Shown: positions 1-9,186, numbered from the stretch's first letter. The stretch: 64,000 nucleotides of DNA from Acidimicrobiia bacterium (GCA_022821685.1 JAJEDD010000044.1:1-64000), one strand, 5' to 3'. Numbers and translations are program-made. The notes: generated from the letters alone by a model not told the origin.

Positions 1-408
1 GATGACCCCCGCCCCCTTCTCCCGGGCCTTGAGCACCGCCAGGGCCGAAGCCCGATCCTTGAGAGAAGCGGTGGGCTGGCGGCCCTCGTCTTTCACCCAC
101 AGCCGGACCTTCAGGCCTTCGCCCAGCACCCGGGCCGGCAACAAGGGCGTTCCCCCCACCTGAAGAGGGGGCGGTTCGGCGTGAGGATCAACCGGAAGCA
201 ACTGTCGATAGCGCCAGATGGACCGGTCCGGGTCGGCGGCGATCTGTTCAGGGCTGGTCAAGCCGGCCAGGTACTGATAGTCGTACTGGACCGACAAAGT
301 GGCTGCCCCCCCGTGCCGGGGACAGATGTAGTCAACTTCTTCGGTGGAGTAGATCTCCCCACACAACAGGCAGGACAACCCCAGCACCGACCGAACGGGT
401 TTCAACAA
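1..408 (-). CDS. thrC: threonine synthase, N-terminal part (cut by window edge)
   Basis: PLP enzyme that converts O-phosphohomoserine to threonine. Only about the first 136 residues are present; the gene runs off the left edge. The frame shows an N-terminal zinc-ribbon-like segment (CLLCGEIY, then CPRHGG) and, near the edge, KDEGRQPTASLKDRA, which carries the PLP-binding lysine of this family. No ATG is available in frame after an upstream TGA, so TTG at 406-408 (or the next TTG) is the likely start. The ATG at 421 is in a different frame. The family is recognised with good confidence; the start is uncertain. Confidence 0.8.
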   Translation of the reverse strand, partial: MLKPVRSVLGLSCLLCGEIYSTEEVDYICPRHGGAATLSVQYDYQYLAGLTSPEQIAADPDRSIWRYRQLLPVDPHAEPPPLQVGGTPLLPARVLGEGLKVRLWVKDEGRQPTASLKDRASALAVLKAREKGAGVI

Positions 409-556
409 AGTGCCCTGTCATAAGGATCGGCTGTCCGATAACCATTCTTCATGTTTGCCTTCTGGGTCTTGTCCGAGAAACGCCCGCGGCGGGCAGGTTG
501 GTTACCGGATTTTATCCCAGCCGACAAACTCTGGGAAGGCGGACTCCGACCCCCGG

Positions 557-562
557 TACAAT
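557..562 (+). promoter_or_regulatory. -10 box of the tRNA-Pro promoter
   Basis: TACAAT lies 10 nt before the mature 5' end of tRNA-Pro. The -35 region around 534-539 is weak. Confidence 0.4.
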
Positions 563-572
563 GGGTTGGTGG

Positions 573-646
573 CGGGACGTGGCGCAGTTTGGCAGCGCGC
601 AGCGTTCGGGACGCTGAGGTCGCCGGTTCAAATCCGGCCGTCCCGA
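573..646 (+). tRNA. tRNA-Pro (anticodon CGG)
   Basis: The acceptor stem pairs CGGGACG (573-579) with CGTCCCG (639-645), followed by discriminator A. The anticodon arm is AGCGT-TCGGGA-ACGCT-like with CGG at the anticodon, and the T arm contains GGTTCAAATCC. No CCA is encoded. The xanthine dehydrogenase-family gene starts only 6 nt downstream. Confidence 0.93.
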
Positions 647-652
647 CTCTCC

Positions 653-2218
653 ATGAGCCAACTGCACGAAGCCCAGCGACGGGCCGATCCGATCAAGAGA
701 TATGTGGCGCCCGAGTCGTTGGAGGACGCTCTGGCCGTGCTCGCCGCGCACGGACCGTCGGCCCGCGCCGTGGCCGGCGGCACCGACCTGCTGCTGGAGC
801 TGAGCCGCGGGGTGCGCACCGGGATCGACACCCTCGTCGATCTGAGCGTGCTCGACGGGCTCGACGCCATCGTCGAGCGCGACGGGCGGATCGAGCTGGG
901 GCCGCTCGTCACCCACGCCGATGTGGTGGCCTCCGAACCGATGCTGTCGGCGGGACTGCCGCTGGCGCAGGCCTGCCTGGAGGTCGGCGGTCCGCAGCTT
1001 CGCAACCGGGCCACGGTGGTGGGCAACATCGTCACCGCCAGCCCCGCCAACGACACCATCTCGGCGCTGTACGCGCTGGGCGCGGAGGTGACCGCGGCGT
1101 CGGCCTCCGGCGGCGAGCGGACCATGGCGATCAGCGAGTTTCTCAGCGGCTTCCGAACCGCCGCGCTGGAGCCGGGCGAGCTGGTGACCAAGATCGCCTT
1201 CGACGCGCTCGGCGGCGCCCGCCGCGGCATCTTCGTCAAGCTCGGACTGCGCCGGGCCCAGGCCATCTCGGTGGTTCACGCCGCCGCGGTGGTGACCGAC
1301 GCCGGCGACGGCGCCACAGCCGACCTGGTGGTGGCCCTTGGCAGCGTCGGCCCCACCATCGAACTGGTCCCCGACGCCGGCGCCATCGCCGCGGGCCGCC
1401 CGTTGGCCGAGGCCGCCGCCGATGTGGCCGCCGCGGCCCGGGCCGCAGTCACCCCCATAGACGACCTGCGCTCCACCGCGGCGTACCGCAGCCACACCAT
1501 CGAGGTGGTGGTCAGGCGGGCGCTGCTGTCGCTGGCCGCCGGGACCGAGGCCGACACCTGGCCCGAGCGCCCGCCCCGGCTGGCGCTGAATGGCTCGACT
1601 TCCCGTCCGCCAGCCGGACGATCACCGCATCACGACGCAACCGACGCCAGCGCCTCCAGCTCGACTGCGAGCGCCGCTCCGCGAGACATACCCGACAACA
1701 GCACCGCCGGTTCGACTGCGCGCCGGGACATCACCGACGACAGCACAGTGCGCGCCACCGTCAACGGACAGCCGCGCTCGGCGTCCAACGCCGCTCGTCG
1801 CACCCTGCTCGACTGGCTGCGCCTCGATCTTGGCCTGGTCGGCACCAAGGAGGGCTGCGCCGAGGGCGAGTGCGGCGCCTGCACCGTCCACCTCGACGGC
1901 CGGGCCGTGCTGTCGTGCCTGGTGCCCGCAGCCCGAGCCCACGGCGCCACCATCACCACCGTGGAGGGCGTGGCCCCGCCCGAGGGGGGCCTGCACCCCG
2001 TGCAGCAGGCCCTGGCCGACTGCGAGGGGGTCCAGTGCGGGTTCTGCACGCCGGGGTTCGTGATGAGCTCGGTGATGCTCGCCGCCGAGGAGCCCAACCC
2101 GAGCCGAGCGCAGGTGGAGCACGGCCTGGCCGGCAACCTGTGCCGCTGCACCGGCTACTACACGATCATCGAGGCACTGACCGGCACTGCACCGAGCGCA
2201 AGCGCGCCGGCCCCATGA
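653..2218 (+). CDS. Molybdenum hydroxylase subunit: FAD domain fused to [2Fe-2S] domain (CoxM-CoxS type)
   Basis: Electron-transfer subunit of a xanthine dehydrogenase/CO dehydrogenase-family enzyme, 521 aa. The first ~290 residues are the FAD-binding domain (AGGTDLLLELSRG, TVVGNIVTASPANDT). Then comes a Ser/Thr/Ala/Asp-rich linker (~310-370) with short internal repeats. The C-terminal ~150 residues are the two-cluster ferredoxin domain: CAEGECGACTVHLDG, CGFCTPGF and GNLCRCTGYY. The FAD-before-FeS order is the reverse of classical xanthine dehydrogenase. ATG 653 was chosen because the frame upstream runs through the tRNA; it starts 6 nt after tRNA-Pro and has no clear ribosome-binding site. 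It overlaps the next gene by ATGA. The substrate cannot be told from sequence. Confidence 0.85.
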   Translation: MSQLHEAQRRADPIKRYVAPESLEDALAVLAAHGPSARAVAGGTDLLLELSRGVRTGIDTLVDLSVLDGLDAIVERDGRIELGPLVTHADVVASEPMLSAGLPLAQACLEVGGPQLRNRATVVGNIVTASPANDTISALYALGAEVTAASASGGERTMAISEFLSGFRTAALEPGELVTKIAFDALGGARRGIFVKLGLRRAQAISVVHAAAVVTDAGDGATADLVVALGSVGPTIELVPDAGAIAAGRPLAEAAADVAAAARAAVTPIDDLRSTAAYRSHTIEVVVRRALLSLAAGTEADTWPERPPRLALNGSTSRPPAGRSPHHDATDASASSSTASAAPRDIPDNSTAGSTARRDITDDSTVRATVNGQPRSASNAARRTLLDWLRLDLGLVGTKEGCAEGECGACTVHLDGRAVLSCLVPAARAHGATITTVEGVAPPEGGLHPVQQALADCEGVQCGFCTPGFVMSSVMLAAEEPNPSRAQVEHGLAGNLCRCTGYYTIIEALTGTAPSASAPAP

Positions 2219-4452
2219 GCGTCGGACAATCGCCGGCCCGGATCGACGGACCGGCCAAGCTCACCGGGCAGGCCTCCTACGGAAGCGACCGCATCGGCGC
2301 CGACGCCCTGTGGGCTGTCGCGGTGTTCACCGACCAGCCCCACGCCCGGCTCCTCGAAGCCGACTTCACCGCGGCCCGAGCCACCGACGGCGTGGTGGAG
2401 GTGTTGGGCTCGGCCGACGTGCCGGTCAACGAGTTCGGCCTCACCATGGTCGACCAACCCGTGTTCGTGGGCCTTGAGCACACCGGACGCAGCGCGGTGG
2501 CCTGCGACGTGTCGCGCTGGGAGGCCGACCGGCTGGCGCTGGTGGTGGCCGAGTCGCCCGAAGCGGCCCGGGCCGGCGCAGCCGCGATCACGTCGCGGTG
2601 GGCGCCGCTGCCGGTGCTGGCCGACATCGACGAGGCGCTGGGCTCCGACACCCTGCTGCATCCCGAGAACGGCAAGCCCAGCAACGTCTACCACTCGCTG
2701 CGGCTCCGCAAGGGCGACATGGCCCAGGGCTGGGCCGACGCCGACGTGGTGGTGGAGTCCACCTACGAGTTCCCCTACCAGGAGCACGCCTACCTGCAGC
2801 CCGAGGCCGGACTGGCCTACATCGACGACGAGGGCCGGGTGACGGTGGAGGTGGCCGGCCAGTGGGCCCACGAGGACCAGGAGCAGATCGCTCACGCCCT
2901 CGACCTGCCCGTCGAGCGGGTGCGGGTGATCTACCCGGCCATCGGCGGGGCCTTCGGCGGCCGCGAGGACATCTCCATCCAGATCGTGTTGGCCCTCGCC
3001 GCGCTGAGGCTCCATAAGCGGGGCATCGACCGTCCGGTGGGCACGGTGTGGTCGCGCGAGGAGTCGATCGTCGGGCACGGCAAGCGCCACCGGGGCCGCA
3101 TCACCACCCGCTGGGGCGCCCGCCGAGACGGCCGCATCACCGCGGTCAAGAGCACGGCCTGGCTCGACGCCGGGGCCTACAACTTCACGTCCAACAAGGT
3201 GCTGGGCAACTGCCACCTGCACCAGGGCGGCCCCTACGAGATCCCCAACGCCGAGGTGGACAGCCTGGCGGTGTACACCAGCGCCACCCCGGCGGGCGCC
3301 TTCCGGGGCTTCGGCGGCCCCCAGGGCGCGTTCGCGGCCGAATGCCAGATGAACAAGCTGGCCGAGGCGCTGGGCATCGATCCGGTGGAGTTGCGCCGCA
3401 TCAACACGCTGCGCGAGGGCAGCATCGGCATCACCCAGACGCCGATGCCCCAGGGCGTGACCATGCCCGAGGTGATCGACAGCTGCGCAGCTGAGGCCGC
3501 CTCCGCGGCGACAGAGCCGGTGGAGGACTTCAGCCCGTTCCCGTCGCTGCCCGCGGAGCCGTCGGCGCTGCGCCGGGGTCGGGGCTTCGCCTGCTCGTAC
3601 AAGAACGTGGGGTTCTCATTCGGCTTCCCCGAGCGCTGCGAGGCCGAGATCGTGCTCCACGGCGGCGCCGACTCCGACGAGCCCGAGTCCGCCGAGCTGT
3701 GCCACGCCGGCGCCGATGTGGGCCAGGGCGCCCACACCGTGCTGGTGCAGATGGCCGCCGAGGCCACCGGGGTGCCCGCCGACCGCATCGAGCGCCGCTT
3801 CAGCGACACGGCCACCTCCGGCGACTCCGGCTCGGCCTCGGCCTCCCGGCTCACCTGGATGTCGGGCAACGCCATCCTGGGCGCGGCCGAGGAGGCCGAG
3901 AAGGCCTGGCGCGACGGCCAGCGCCCGGCGGTGGGCCGGTTCCGCTACGTGCCGCCGCCCACCGAGGTGCTCGACGCCGACGACGGCCGCGGCGCGCCCA
4001 ACTTCAGCTACGGCTACGTGGCCCAGCACGTCGATCTCAGCGTCGATGCCGACACCGGCCACATCCGGGTGAACCGGGTGGTCAGCGCCCACGATGTGGG
4101 CCGGGCCATCAACCCCCGGCTGGTGGTGGGCCAGATCGAGGGCGCGGTGATCCAGGCCCACGGCTACGCCATCAGCGAGAACCTCCGCTCGGAGGGGGGC
4201 CGCCTGCAGAACATGCGGCTCAGCACCTATCTGATGCCCGGCATCGGCGACATCCCGACGACTGTCGACAGCGTGGTGTTGGAGCTGGCCGACCCCCACG
4301 GCCCCTGGGGCGCCCGCGGCATGGCCGAGATGGGCATGATCCCCTATGCCCCCGCAGTGGTGGCCGCCCTGCACGATGCCACTGGAGTCTGGTTCGACAG
4401 CTTCCCGTTGACCCCCGACCGAGTACTGGCCGGCCTGCAAGCCGCCCGCTGA
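2215..4452 (+). CDS. Molybdenum-binding large subunit, xanthine dehydrogenase/aldehyde oxidase family
   Basis: Catalytic subunit (745 aa) that hydroxylates a heteroaromatic, aldehyde or similar substrate at a molybdopterin cofactor. It passes electrons to the FeS and FAD domains encoded just upstream. Visible family motifs are GGAFGGRED, AFRGFGGPQG, GQGAHTVLVQ and a C-terminal ARGMAEMG, where the glutamate fits the catalytic Glu. ATG 2215 overlaps the upstream stop (ATGA), showing translational coupling. The frame is open much further upstream, but that part is a shadow of the preceding gene. No maturation genes (MoCo sulfurase, XdhC) lie in the window. The exact substrate is unknown. Confidence 0.87.
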   Translation: MSVGQSPARIDGPAKLTGQASYGSDRIGADALWAVAVFTDQPHARLLEADFTAARATDGVVEVLGSADVPVNEFGLTMVDQPVFVGLEHTGRSAVACDVSRWEADRLALVVAESPEAARAGAAAITSRWAPLPVLADIDEALGSDTLLHPENGKPSNVYHSLRLRKGDMAQGWADADVVVESTYEFPYQEHAYLQPEAGLAYIDDEGRVTVEVAGQWAHEDQEQIAHALDLPVERVRVIYPAIGGAFGGREDISIQIVLALAALRLHKRGIDRPVGTVWSREESIVGHGKRHRGRITTRWGARRDGRITAVKSTAWLDAGAYNFTSNKVLGNCHLHQGGPYEIPNAEVDSLAVYTSATPAGAFRGFGGPQGAFAAECQMNKLAEALGIDPVELRRINTLREGSIGITQTPMPQGVTMPEVIDSCAAEAASAATEPVEDFSPFPSLPAEPSALRRGRGFACSYKNVGFSFGFPERCEAEIVLHGGADSDEPESAELCHAGADVGQGAHTVLVQMAAEATGVPADRIERRFSDTATSGDSGSASASRLTWMSGNAILGAAEEAEKAWRDGQRPAVGRFRYVPPPTEVLDADDGRGAPNFSYGYVAQHVDLSVDADTGHIRVNRVVSAHDVGRAINPRLVVGQIEGAVIQAHGYAISENLRSEGGRLQNMRLSTYLMPGIGDIPTTVDSVVLELADPHGPWGARGMAEMGMIPYAPAVVAALHDATGVWFDSFPLTPDRVLAGLQAAR

Positions 4453-4474
4453 CCCGGACTCGGTTGCCTACTGG

Positions 4475-5014
4475 TTAGGGGGGCCAGGCGGCGGTCAGGC
4501 GCTCCCAGCAGTCTTGGAGGCTCTGGGGCAGGACCCTCACGTCGGCTATGGCGGTCATGAAGTTGGTGTCGGAGCGCCAGCGGGGCAGCACATGGATGTG
4601 GACGTGGTCGTACACGCTGGGGCCGGCGCCCTCGCCCAGGTTGGCGCCGACATTCACTCCGTCGGGCGAGAACGCGGCCTTGACCGCGACCACAGCGCGG
4701 TGGACGGCGTCCCACAGCTCGCGGCGCTCGTCGGGGTCGAGATCCTCGAGGTCGGCGACCGCCCGGTAGGGCAGGACCAACACATGCCCAGTCGAGTACG
4801 GATAGCGGTTCAAGATGGCGAACACCCGCTCGCCCCGGTGCACGATATGGGTCTGCTCGTCGGGCAGGCCCGCCTGAAGAATGGCCTCGAACAGGCTCAG
4901 GCCGGTCTCGCCGCCGGCCGCAGTGCCCGACGAGTCGGCAATCCCGGCGACAGCCGCCTGCTGGTCCTCCACCATGCTGGGGATCCGCCATCCCGCCCAG
5001 AGGCGCTCCACCAC
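4475..5014 (-). CDS. HIT family nucleotide hydrolase/phosphorylase
   Basis: Histidine-triad protein of 179 aa that likely acts on dinucleoside polyphosphates or nucleotidyl adducts. The active-site motif is DHVHIHVLPRW (~residues 140-150), followed by a conserved LPQSL near the C-terminus. A GTG start at 5014 keeps the VERLWAGWR segment, which matches the N-terminal region of the mycobacterial Rv2613c-type protein, and has GGGGAG upstream. It lies 66 nt downstream of thrS on the same strand, the same pairing as in mycobacteria, so co-transcription is likely. The next gene seen in mycobacteria (pgsA) is absent here. Confidence 0.85.
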   Translation of the reverse strand: MVERLWAGWRIPSMVEDQQAAVAGIADSSGTAAGGETGLSLFEAILQAGLPDEQTHIVHRGERVFAILNRYPYSTGHVLVLPYRAVADLEDLDPDERRELWDAVHRAVVAVKAAFSPDGVNVGANLGEGAGPSVYDHVHIHVLPRWRSDTNFMTAIADVRVLPQSLQDCWERLTAAWPP

Positions 5015-5080
5015 CGGTCAGCACTCCCCAGACAATCGGCGCACAAGGCAGCGGGGCCTGATTCGACGCTGGAGCACCGG

Positions 5081-7057
5081 TCAGCTCCGGGCCTCGACCT
5101 CGGCGGCCAGGCGAGCCGCGAACTCCTCCAGCGGCACGTCGCGCTCGGGCTTCTTGGCGCCCCGGGCGTTGACCCCGACGGTTCCGGCCGCGGCATCGTC
5201 GTCGCCCACCACCAGCACGTAGGGGATCTTGGCCACCTTGGCGTTGCGGACCCGCTTGCCCAGCGGCTCCTCCGCCGGGCTGGTCTCCACCCGCAGGCCG
5301 AGCCGGCGCAGGGTGGCGGCCACCTCGGCCCCATAGTCGGCGTGGGCGGCGGCCACCGGCAGCACTGTCGCTTGAACCGGCGCCAGCCAGGCCGGGAAGG
5401 CTCCGGCGAAGTGCTCGACCAGCACCCCGAAGAAGCGCTCCACCGAGCCGAACAGGGCCCGATGGATCATCACCGGACGGGGCCTCGATCCGTCGGAGGC
5501 CACATACTCGAGGCCAAAGCGCTCGGGCAGGTTGAAGTCCACCTGGATGGTGGAGAGCTGCCACGACCGGCCGATGGCGTCGCGCACGTCCACATCGATC
5601 TTGGGGCCGTAGAACGCCCCGCCGCCCTCGTCGGTGGCGTAGTCGAGCCCGGCGGTCTCCAGCGCGGCCCGCAAGCCGGCGGTGGCATCGTCCCACAGCG
5701 CCTCGTCGCCCACATACTTCTCGGCGGGCCGGGTGGAGAGCTTGGCCTGGAACTCGCTGAACCCGAAGGCGGCCAGCACGCTCAACACGAACTCCAGCAG
5801 CGAGGCCAGCTCGGTTGCGATCTGGTCGCGGGCGCAGAAGATGTGGGCGTCGTCCTGGGTGAAGCCCCGGCTGCGCAGCAGGCCGTGGACCGCGCCCGAC
5901 AGCTCGTAGCGGTACACCGCGCCCAGCTCGAACAGCCTCATGGGCAGGTCCCGGTAGCTGCGCTGCGACGACCGGTACACCATCACATGGAACGGGCAGT
6001 TCATCGGCTTGGGGTAGTAGTCGGTGCCGTCCATCTCCATGGGCGGGTACATGCTCTCGGCGTAGAAGTCGAGGTGGCCCGACGTCTCCCACAGCACCGA
6101 CTTGGCGATGTGGGGCGAGTACACGAACTGGTATCCGCCGTCGGCGTGGCGCCCGCGCGAGTAGTCCTCCATCAGGGTGCGCACCAGGGCGCCGTTGGGA
6201 TGCCACACCGCCAGGCCCGGCCCCAGCTCGGCGGGCCACGACACCAGATCGAGCTCGGCGGCGAGGCGCCGGTGGTCGCGCCGCTCGGCCTCGGCCAGGC
6301 GGTGCAGGTGGGCGGCGAGGTCCTTGCGGGTGGCCCAGGCCGTGCCGTAGATGCGCTGCAGCATGGGGTTGCGCTCGCTGCCCCGCCAGTAGGCCCCGCT
6401 CACCCGCTGCAGGGCGAAGTGCCCCAGCCGGCCGGTGGACGCCACATGGGGGCCGAGGCACAGGTCCACGAACCCGTCGGAGCCGTCATTGTGGTAGCAG
6501 CTGACGCGGCCGCCCTCCGACGCCTCCGAGGCCAGGTCGCCGCCGGCGGCCACCCCCAGGGCCACCGCCTCGATGATGGCCCGCTTGTAGGGGTGGGCCT
6601 CGAAGAGCTCCAGGGCGTCCTCGGCGGCCATCTCGACGCGCCGGAAGGGCTGGTCGGCCTCGATGATCTCGCGCATCCGGGCCTCGATGCGCTCCAGGTC
6701 GGCATCGGCGAAGGTGGCGCCGTCGGGCAGCTCGAAGTCGTAGTAGAAGCCGTGCTCGATGGGCGGCCCGATGGCGAAGGTGGCGCCGGGGTAAAGGTCC
6801 AGCACCGCCTGGGCCAGCACATGGGCGGTGGAGTGGCGCAGGGTGTGCAGACCACGCTCGGTGGCGGCGGTCACGATCTCGACGGCGGCTCCGTCGCCCA
6901 GCGGCGCGGCCAGGTCGCGCTCGGCGCCGTCCACCACCGCCACCACGGCGTCGGCGGCCAGCCGCGGGCCGATGGCGGCAGCCAGATCGGCCGCGCTGGA
7001 CCCCTCGGCCAGCTCCCGCACCGACCCGTCGGGCAGCGACACCGAGATGGCAGACAT
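5081..7057 (-). CDS. thrS: Threonine--tRNA ligase
   Basis: Charges tRNA-Thr with threonine; 658 aa, normal length. Domains in order: TGS (~1-60), the SAD editing domain with HSTAHVLAQ (~75) and later HTC-type residues, the class II catalytic core with PMNCPFHVMVYRS carrying the zinc cysteine and histidine, and the HGTP anticodon-binding domain (~560-650). The ATG start is preceded by TAGCCT with an 8-nt gap, which fits a leaderless transcript. The HIT gene follows on the same strand. Confidence 0.96.
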   Translation of the reverse strand: MSAISVSLPDGSVRELAEGSSAADLAAAIGPRLAADAVVAVVDGAERDLAAPLGDGAAVEIVTAATERGLHTLRHSTAHVLAQAVLDLYPGATFAIGPPIEHGFYYDFELPDGATFADADLERIEARMREIIEADQPFRRVEMAAEDALELFEAHPYKRAIIEAVALGVAAGGDLASEASEGGRVSCYHNDGSDGFVDLCLGPHVASTGRLGHFALQRVSGAYWRGSERNPMLQRIYGTAWATRKDLAAHLHRLAEAERRDHRRLAAELDLVSWPAELGPGLAVWHPNGALVRTLMEDYSRGRHADGGYQFVYSPHIAKSVLWETSGHLDFYAESMYPPMEMDGTDYYPKPMNCPFHVMVYRSSQRSYRDLPMRLFELGAVYRYELSGAVHGLLRSRGFTQDDAHIFCARDQIATELASLLEFVLSVLAAFGFSEFQAKLSTRPAEKYVGDEALWDDATAGLRAALETAGLDYATDEGGGAFYGPKIDVDVRDAIGRSWQLSTIQVDFNLPERFGLEYVASDGSRPRPVMIHRALFGSVERFFGVLVEHFAGAFPAWLAPVQATVLPVAAAHADYGAEVAATLRRLGLRVETSPAEEPLGKRVRNAKVAKIPYVLVVGDDDAAAGTVGVNARGAKKPERDVPLEEFAARLAAEVEARS

Positions 7058-7065
7058 AGCCCCCG

Positions 7066-7071
7066 AGGCTA
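7066..7071 (-). promoter_or_regulatory. -10 box of thrS, leaderless type
   Basis: TAGCCT on the minus strand ends 8 nt before the thrS ATG, so transcription should start at or next to the start codon. Confidence 0.5.
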
Positions 7072-7159
7072 CCGCTGCCCCGTCAGTGGCCGTGAGCAGC
7101 CGGAGCAGCTCTCAGACGCAACCCGAGAGCTCGCACGCCCAAGGTGTAGGCGGCGGCGT

Positions 7160-7927
7160 TTAGGCGCCCATTGCGTGGTAGCCGCCGTCGGCTTGGATGA
7201 TCGACCCGGTAGTGACCGGCAGCCAGTCGCTCAGCAGGGCCACCACCGTGCGCGACACGCCGGACGGATCGCTCACCGCCCACCCGAGCGGCGCCCTCTG
7301 CGCCCAGGCGTCCTCGAACTCGGAGAATCCGGGGATCGAGCGGGCGGCTATGGTCCGCATGGGGCCGGCCGAGACCAGGTTCACCCGGATGCCTTGCGGA
7401 CCCAGGTAGCGGGCCAGGTACCGGCAGGTCGACTCGAGTCCGGCCTTGGCCACCCCCATCCAGTCGTAGGCGGGCCAGGCCCGCGAGGCGTCGAAGTCCA
7501 GTCCCACGATCGAGCCTCCGGCATCCATCAGCGAGACCACCGCGTCGGCGAGCATCTTGAGCGAGTAGGTGGAGATCTCCAGCGCCACCTTGACATCGCC
7601 CCAAGTCGCATCCATGAACGTACCGCCGAGGCAGACCTCGGGCGCGAACCCGATGGCGTGCAGCGCGCCGTCCACCCGCCCCCAGCGGTCGGCCAGGTGG
7701 TCGCGCAGAGCGTCGGCGTGGGACGGCTCGGTCACGTCGAACTCCACCACGTCTATACCGTCGCCGAGCTTGCGGGCGGTGCGCTGGGTGAGGCGCATTC
7801 CCCGGCCCGCTCCGGTCAACAGGATCTCGGCGCCCTCGGCCACGGCCAGCTCGGCCGCGCCGAAGGCGAGCGAGGCGTCGGTGAGCACGCCGGTGATGAC
7901 GATGCGCTTGCCGTCGAGTAGGCCCAC
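7160..7927 (-). CDS. fabI: Enoyl-[acyl-carrier-protein] reductase, InhA/FabI type
   Basis: Catalyses the last reduction of the fatty-acid elongation cycle with NADH; 255 aa from GTG 7927. It starts GLLDGKRIVITG, has the substrate loop/active-site segment FDASRAWPAYDWMGVAKAG (Tyr-x6-Lys), and ends GSIIQADGGYHAMGA. The resemblance to mycobacterial InhA is strong. The reading frame opens 69 nt further upstream, but GTG 7927 matches the family start and has TAGCGT 8 nt before it. It is divergent from mshC, leaving about 70 nt for both promoters. Confidence 0.92.
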   Translation of the reverse strand: MGLLDGKRIVITGVLTDASLAFGAAELAVAEGAEILLTGAGRGMRLTQRTARKLGDGIDVVEFDVTEPSHADALRDHLADRWGRVDGALHAIGFAPEVCLGGTFMDATWGDVKVALEISTYSLKMLADAVVSLMDAGGSIVGLDFDASRAWPAYDWMGVAKAGLESTCRYLARYLGPQGIRVNLVSAGPMRTIAARSIPGFSEFEDAWAQRAPLGWAVSDPSGVSRTVVALLSDWLPVTTGSIIQADGGYHAMGA

Positions 7928-7935
7928 AGCCGGCA

Positions 7936-7941
7936 ACGCTA
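7936..7941 (-). promoter_or_regulatory. -10 box of fabI, leaderless type
   Basis: TAGCGT on the minus strand, 8 nt before GTG 7927. It decides between the GTG start and the longer open frame. Confidence 0.5.
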
Positions 7942-7998
7942 CCTTGAGAACATGCGCAGACTGTCGGCGAGCGTTCAACGGCTCCGGCACTGACAAAC

Positions 7999-9141
7999 AT
8001 GCGGCTCTATGACACGGCCCGCGGCGCGGTGGTGGACTTCGACCCGCCTGAGGTGGTGCGCATGTACGTGTGCGGCATTACGCCCTATGACGCCACCCAC
8101 CTCGGCCACGCCGCCACCTACGTCACCTACGACGTGCTGCAGCGGCGGCTGCGGGACTCCGGGCGCGTGACCCGCTGCGTGCGCAACATCACCGACGTCG
8201 ACGACGACATCCTGACCGCAGCCGAGAGCCGCGGGGTCCACTACCTCGACTTGGCCTTCGCCGAGACGGCCCGCTTCGACGACGACATGGCCGCTCTCAA
8301 CACGCTGCCCCCGGCCTCCGAGCCCAGAGCGACCTCGGCCATTGCCGACATCCGCGGCTTCATCCACGCGGCGCTGGAGCGGGGCTTCGCCTACCGGGCC
8401 GGCGGCAGCGTCTACTTCGACACCGGGGCCTTCGACGGGTTCGGCTCGCTGTCGGGATTCGGGCGCGACCACATGGTCGCCCTGGCCCGGCAGTGGCGCG
8501 ACAACCCCGACGACCCGGCCAAGCGGGACCCGCTCGACTTCGTGCTGTGGCAGGCGGCCCGCAGCGGCGAGCCCGCCTGGGAGTCGCGCTGGGGACCGGG
8601 GCGACCGGGCTGGCACGTCGAGTGCTCCGCGCTGGCGCTGCGCGAGCTGGGCGAGACCATCGACTTGCACGGCGGGGGCGTGGACCTGCTCTACCCGCAC
8701 CACGAGTGCGAGCGGGCCCAGTCCGAGGCGGTCACGGGCAAGCCGTTCGCCCGGCACTGGCTGCATCAGGCGCTGGTCCACTACCAGGGCGCCAAGATGT
8801 CGAAGTCGCTGGGCAACCTGGTGTTCGTCCATGAGCTGCGGGAGCGCCACGAGCCGATGGCCATCCGCCTGGCCCTGATGTCGCAGCACTACCGCACCCC
8901 CTGGCCCTGGCACGACGGACTACTGCAGGAGGCCGAGCAGCGCCTGGCCCTATGGCGCAGCGCCTCGGGCGCAACCCGCAGCGACGCCCGCCTGCTCGAC
9001 GAAGTGCGCCAACACCTAGACAACGATCTCGATGTGCCCGCCGCTCTTGTGGCCATCGACCACGCCGCCGGGGCCGGCGTCGGGGTGGGCGCCGCGGCGG
9101 CCCTGCTGGGAGTGCCATTGGCCGAGACTCACCGGCCGTAA
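7999..9141 (+). CDS. mshC: L-cysteine:1D-myo-inositol 2-amino-2-deoxy-alpha-D-glucopyranoside ligase
   Basis: Joins cysteine to GlcN-inositol in mycothiol synthesis. The protein (380 aa) is a shortened cysteinyl-tRNA synthetase homologue: CGITPYDATHLGHA is the MshC-specific version of the HIGH region, HVECSAL and HHECE supply zinc ligands, and KMSKSLGN is present. It lacks the anticodon-binding tail of CysRS. It is somewhat shorter than typical MshC (about 410 aa). Presence of MshC is strong evidence for an actinobacterium. Its start is divergent from fabI. Confidence 0.92.
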   Translation: MRLYDTARGAVVDFDPPEVVRMYVCGITPYDATHLGHAATYVTYDVLQRRLRDSGRVTRCVRNITDVDDDILTAAESRGVHYLDLAFAETARFDDDMAALNTLPPASEPRATSAIADIRGFIHAALERGFAYRAGGSVYFDTGAFDGFGSLSGFGRDHMVALARQWRDNPDDPAKRDPLDFVLWQAARSGEPAWESRWGPGRPGWHVECSALALRELGETIDLHGGGVDLLYPHHECERAQSEAVTGKPFARHWLHQALVHYQGAKMSKSLGNLVFVHELRERHEPMAIRLALMSQHYRTPWPWHDGLLQEAEQRLALWRSASGATRSDARLLDEVRQHLDNDLDVPAALVAIDHAAGAGVGVGAAAALLGVPLAETHRP

Positions 9142-9186
9142 GGATCTTGCCCTGCCGGCGTACCATCGGGCTCGCCGACGCGGCGC

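Noticed and set aside
451..2214. Upstream part of the 1333-codon open frame containing the molybdenum subunit
   Set aside because: Arg/Gly-rich shadow of the FAD-FeS gene; the real start is ATG 2215 with an ATGA overlap.
4514..7921. 1135-codon open frame on the plus strand
   Set aside because: It runs antisense to HIT, thrS and fabI and has no family match; long antisense frames are expected at this GC content.
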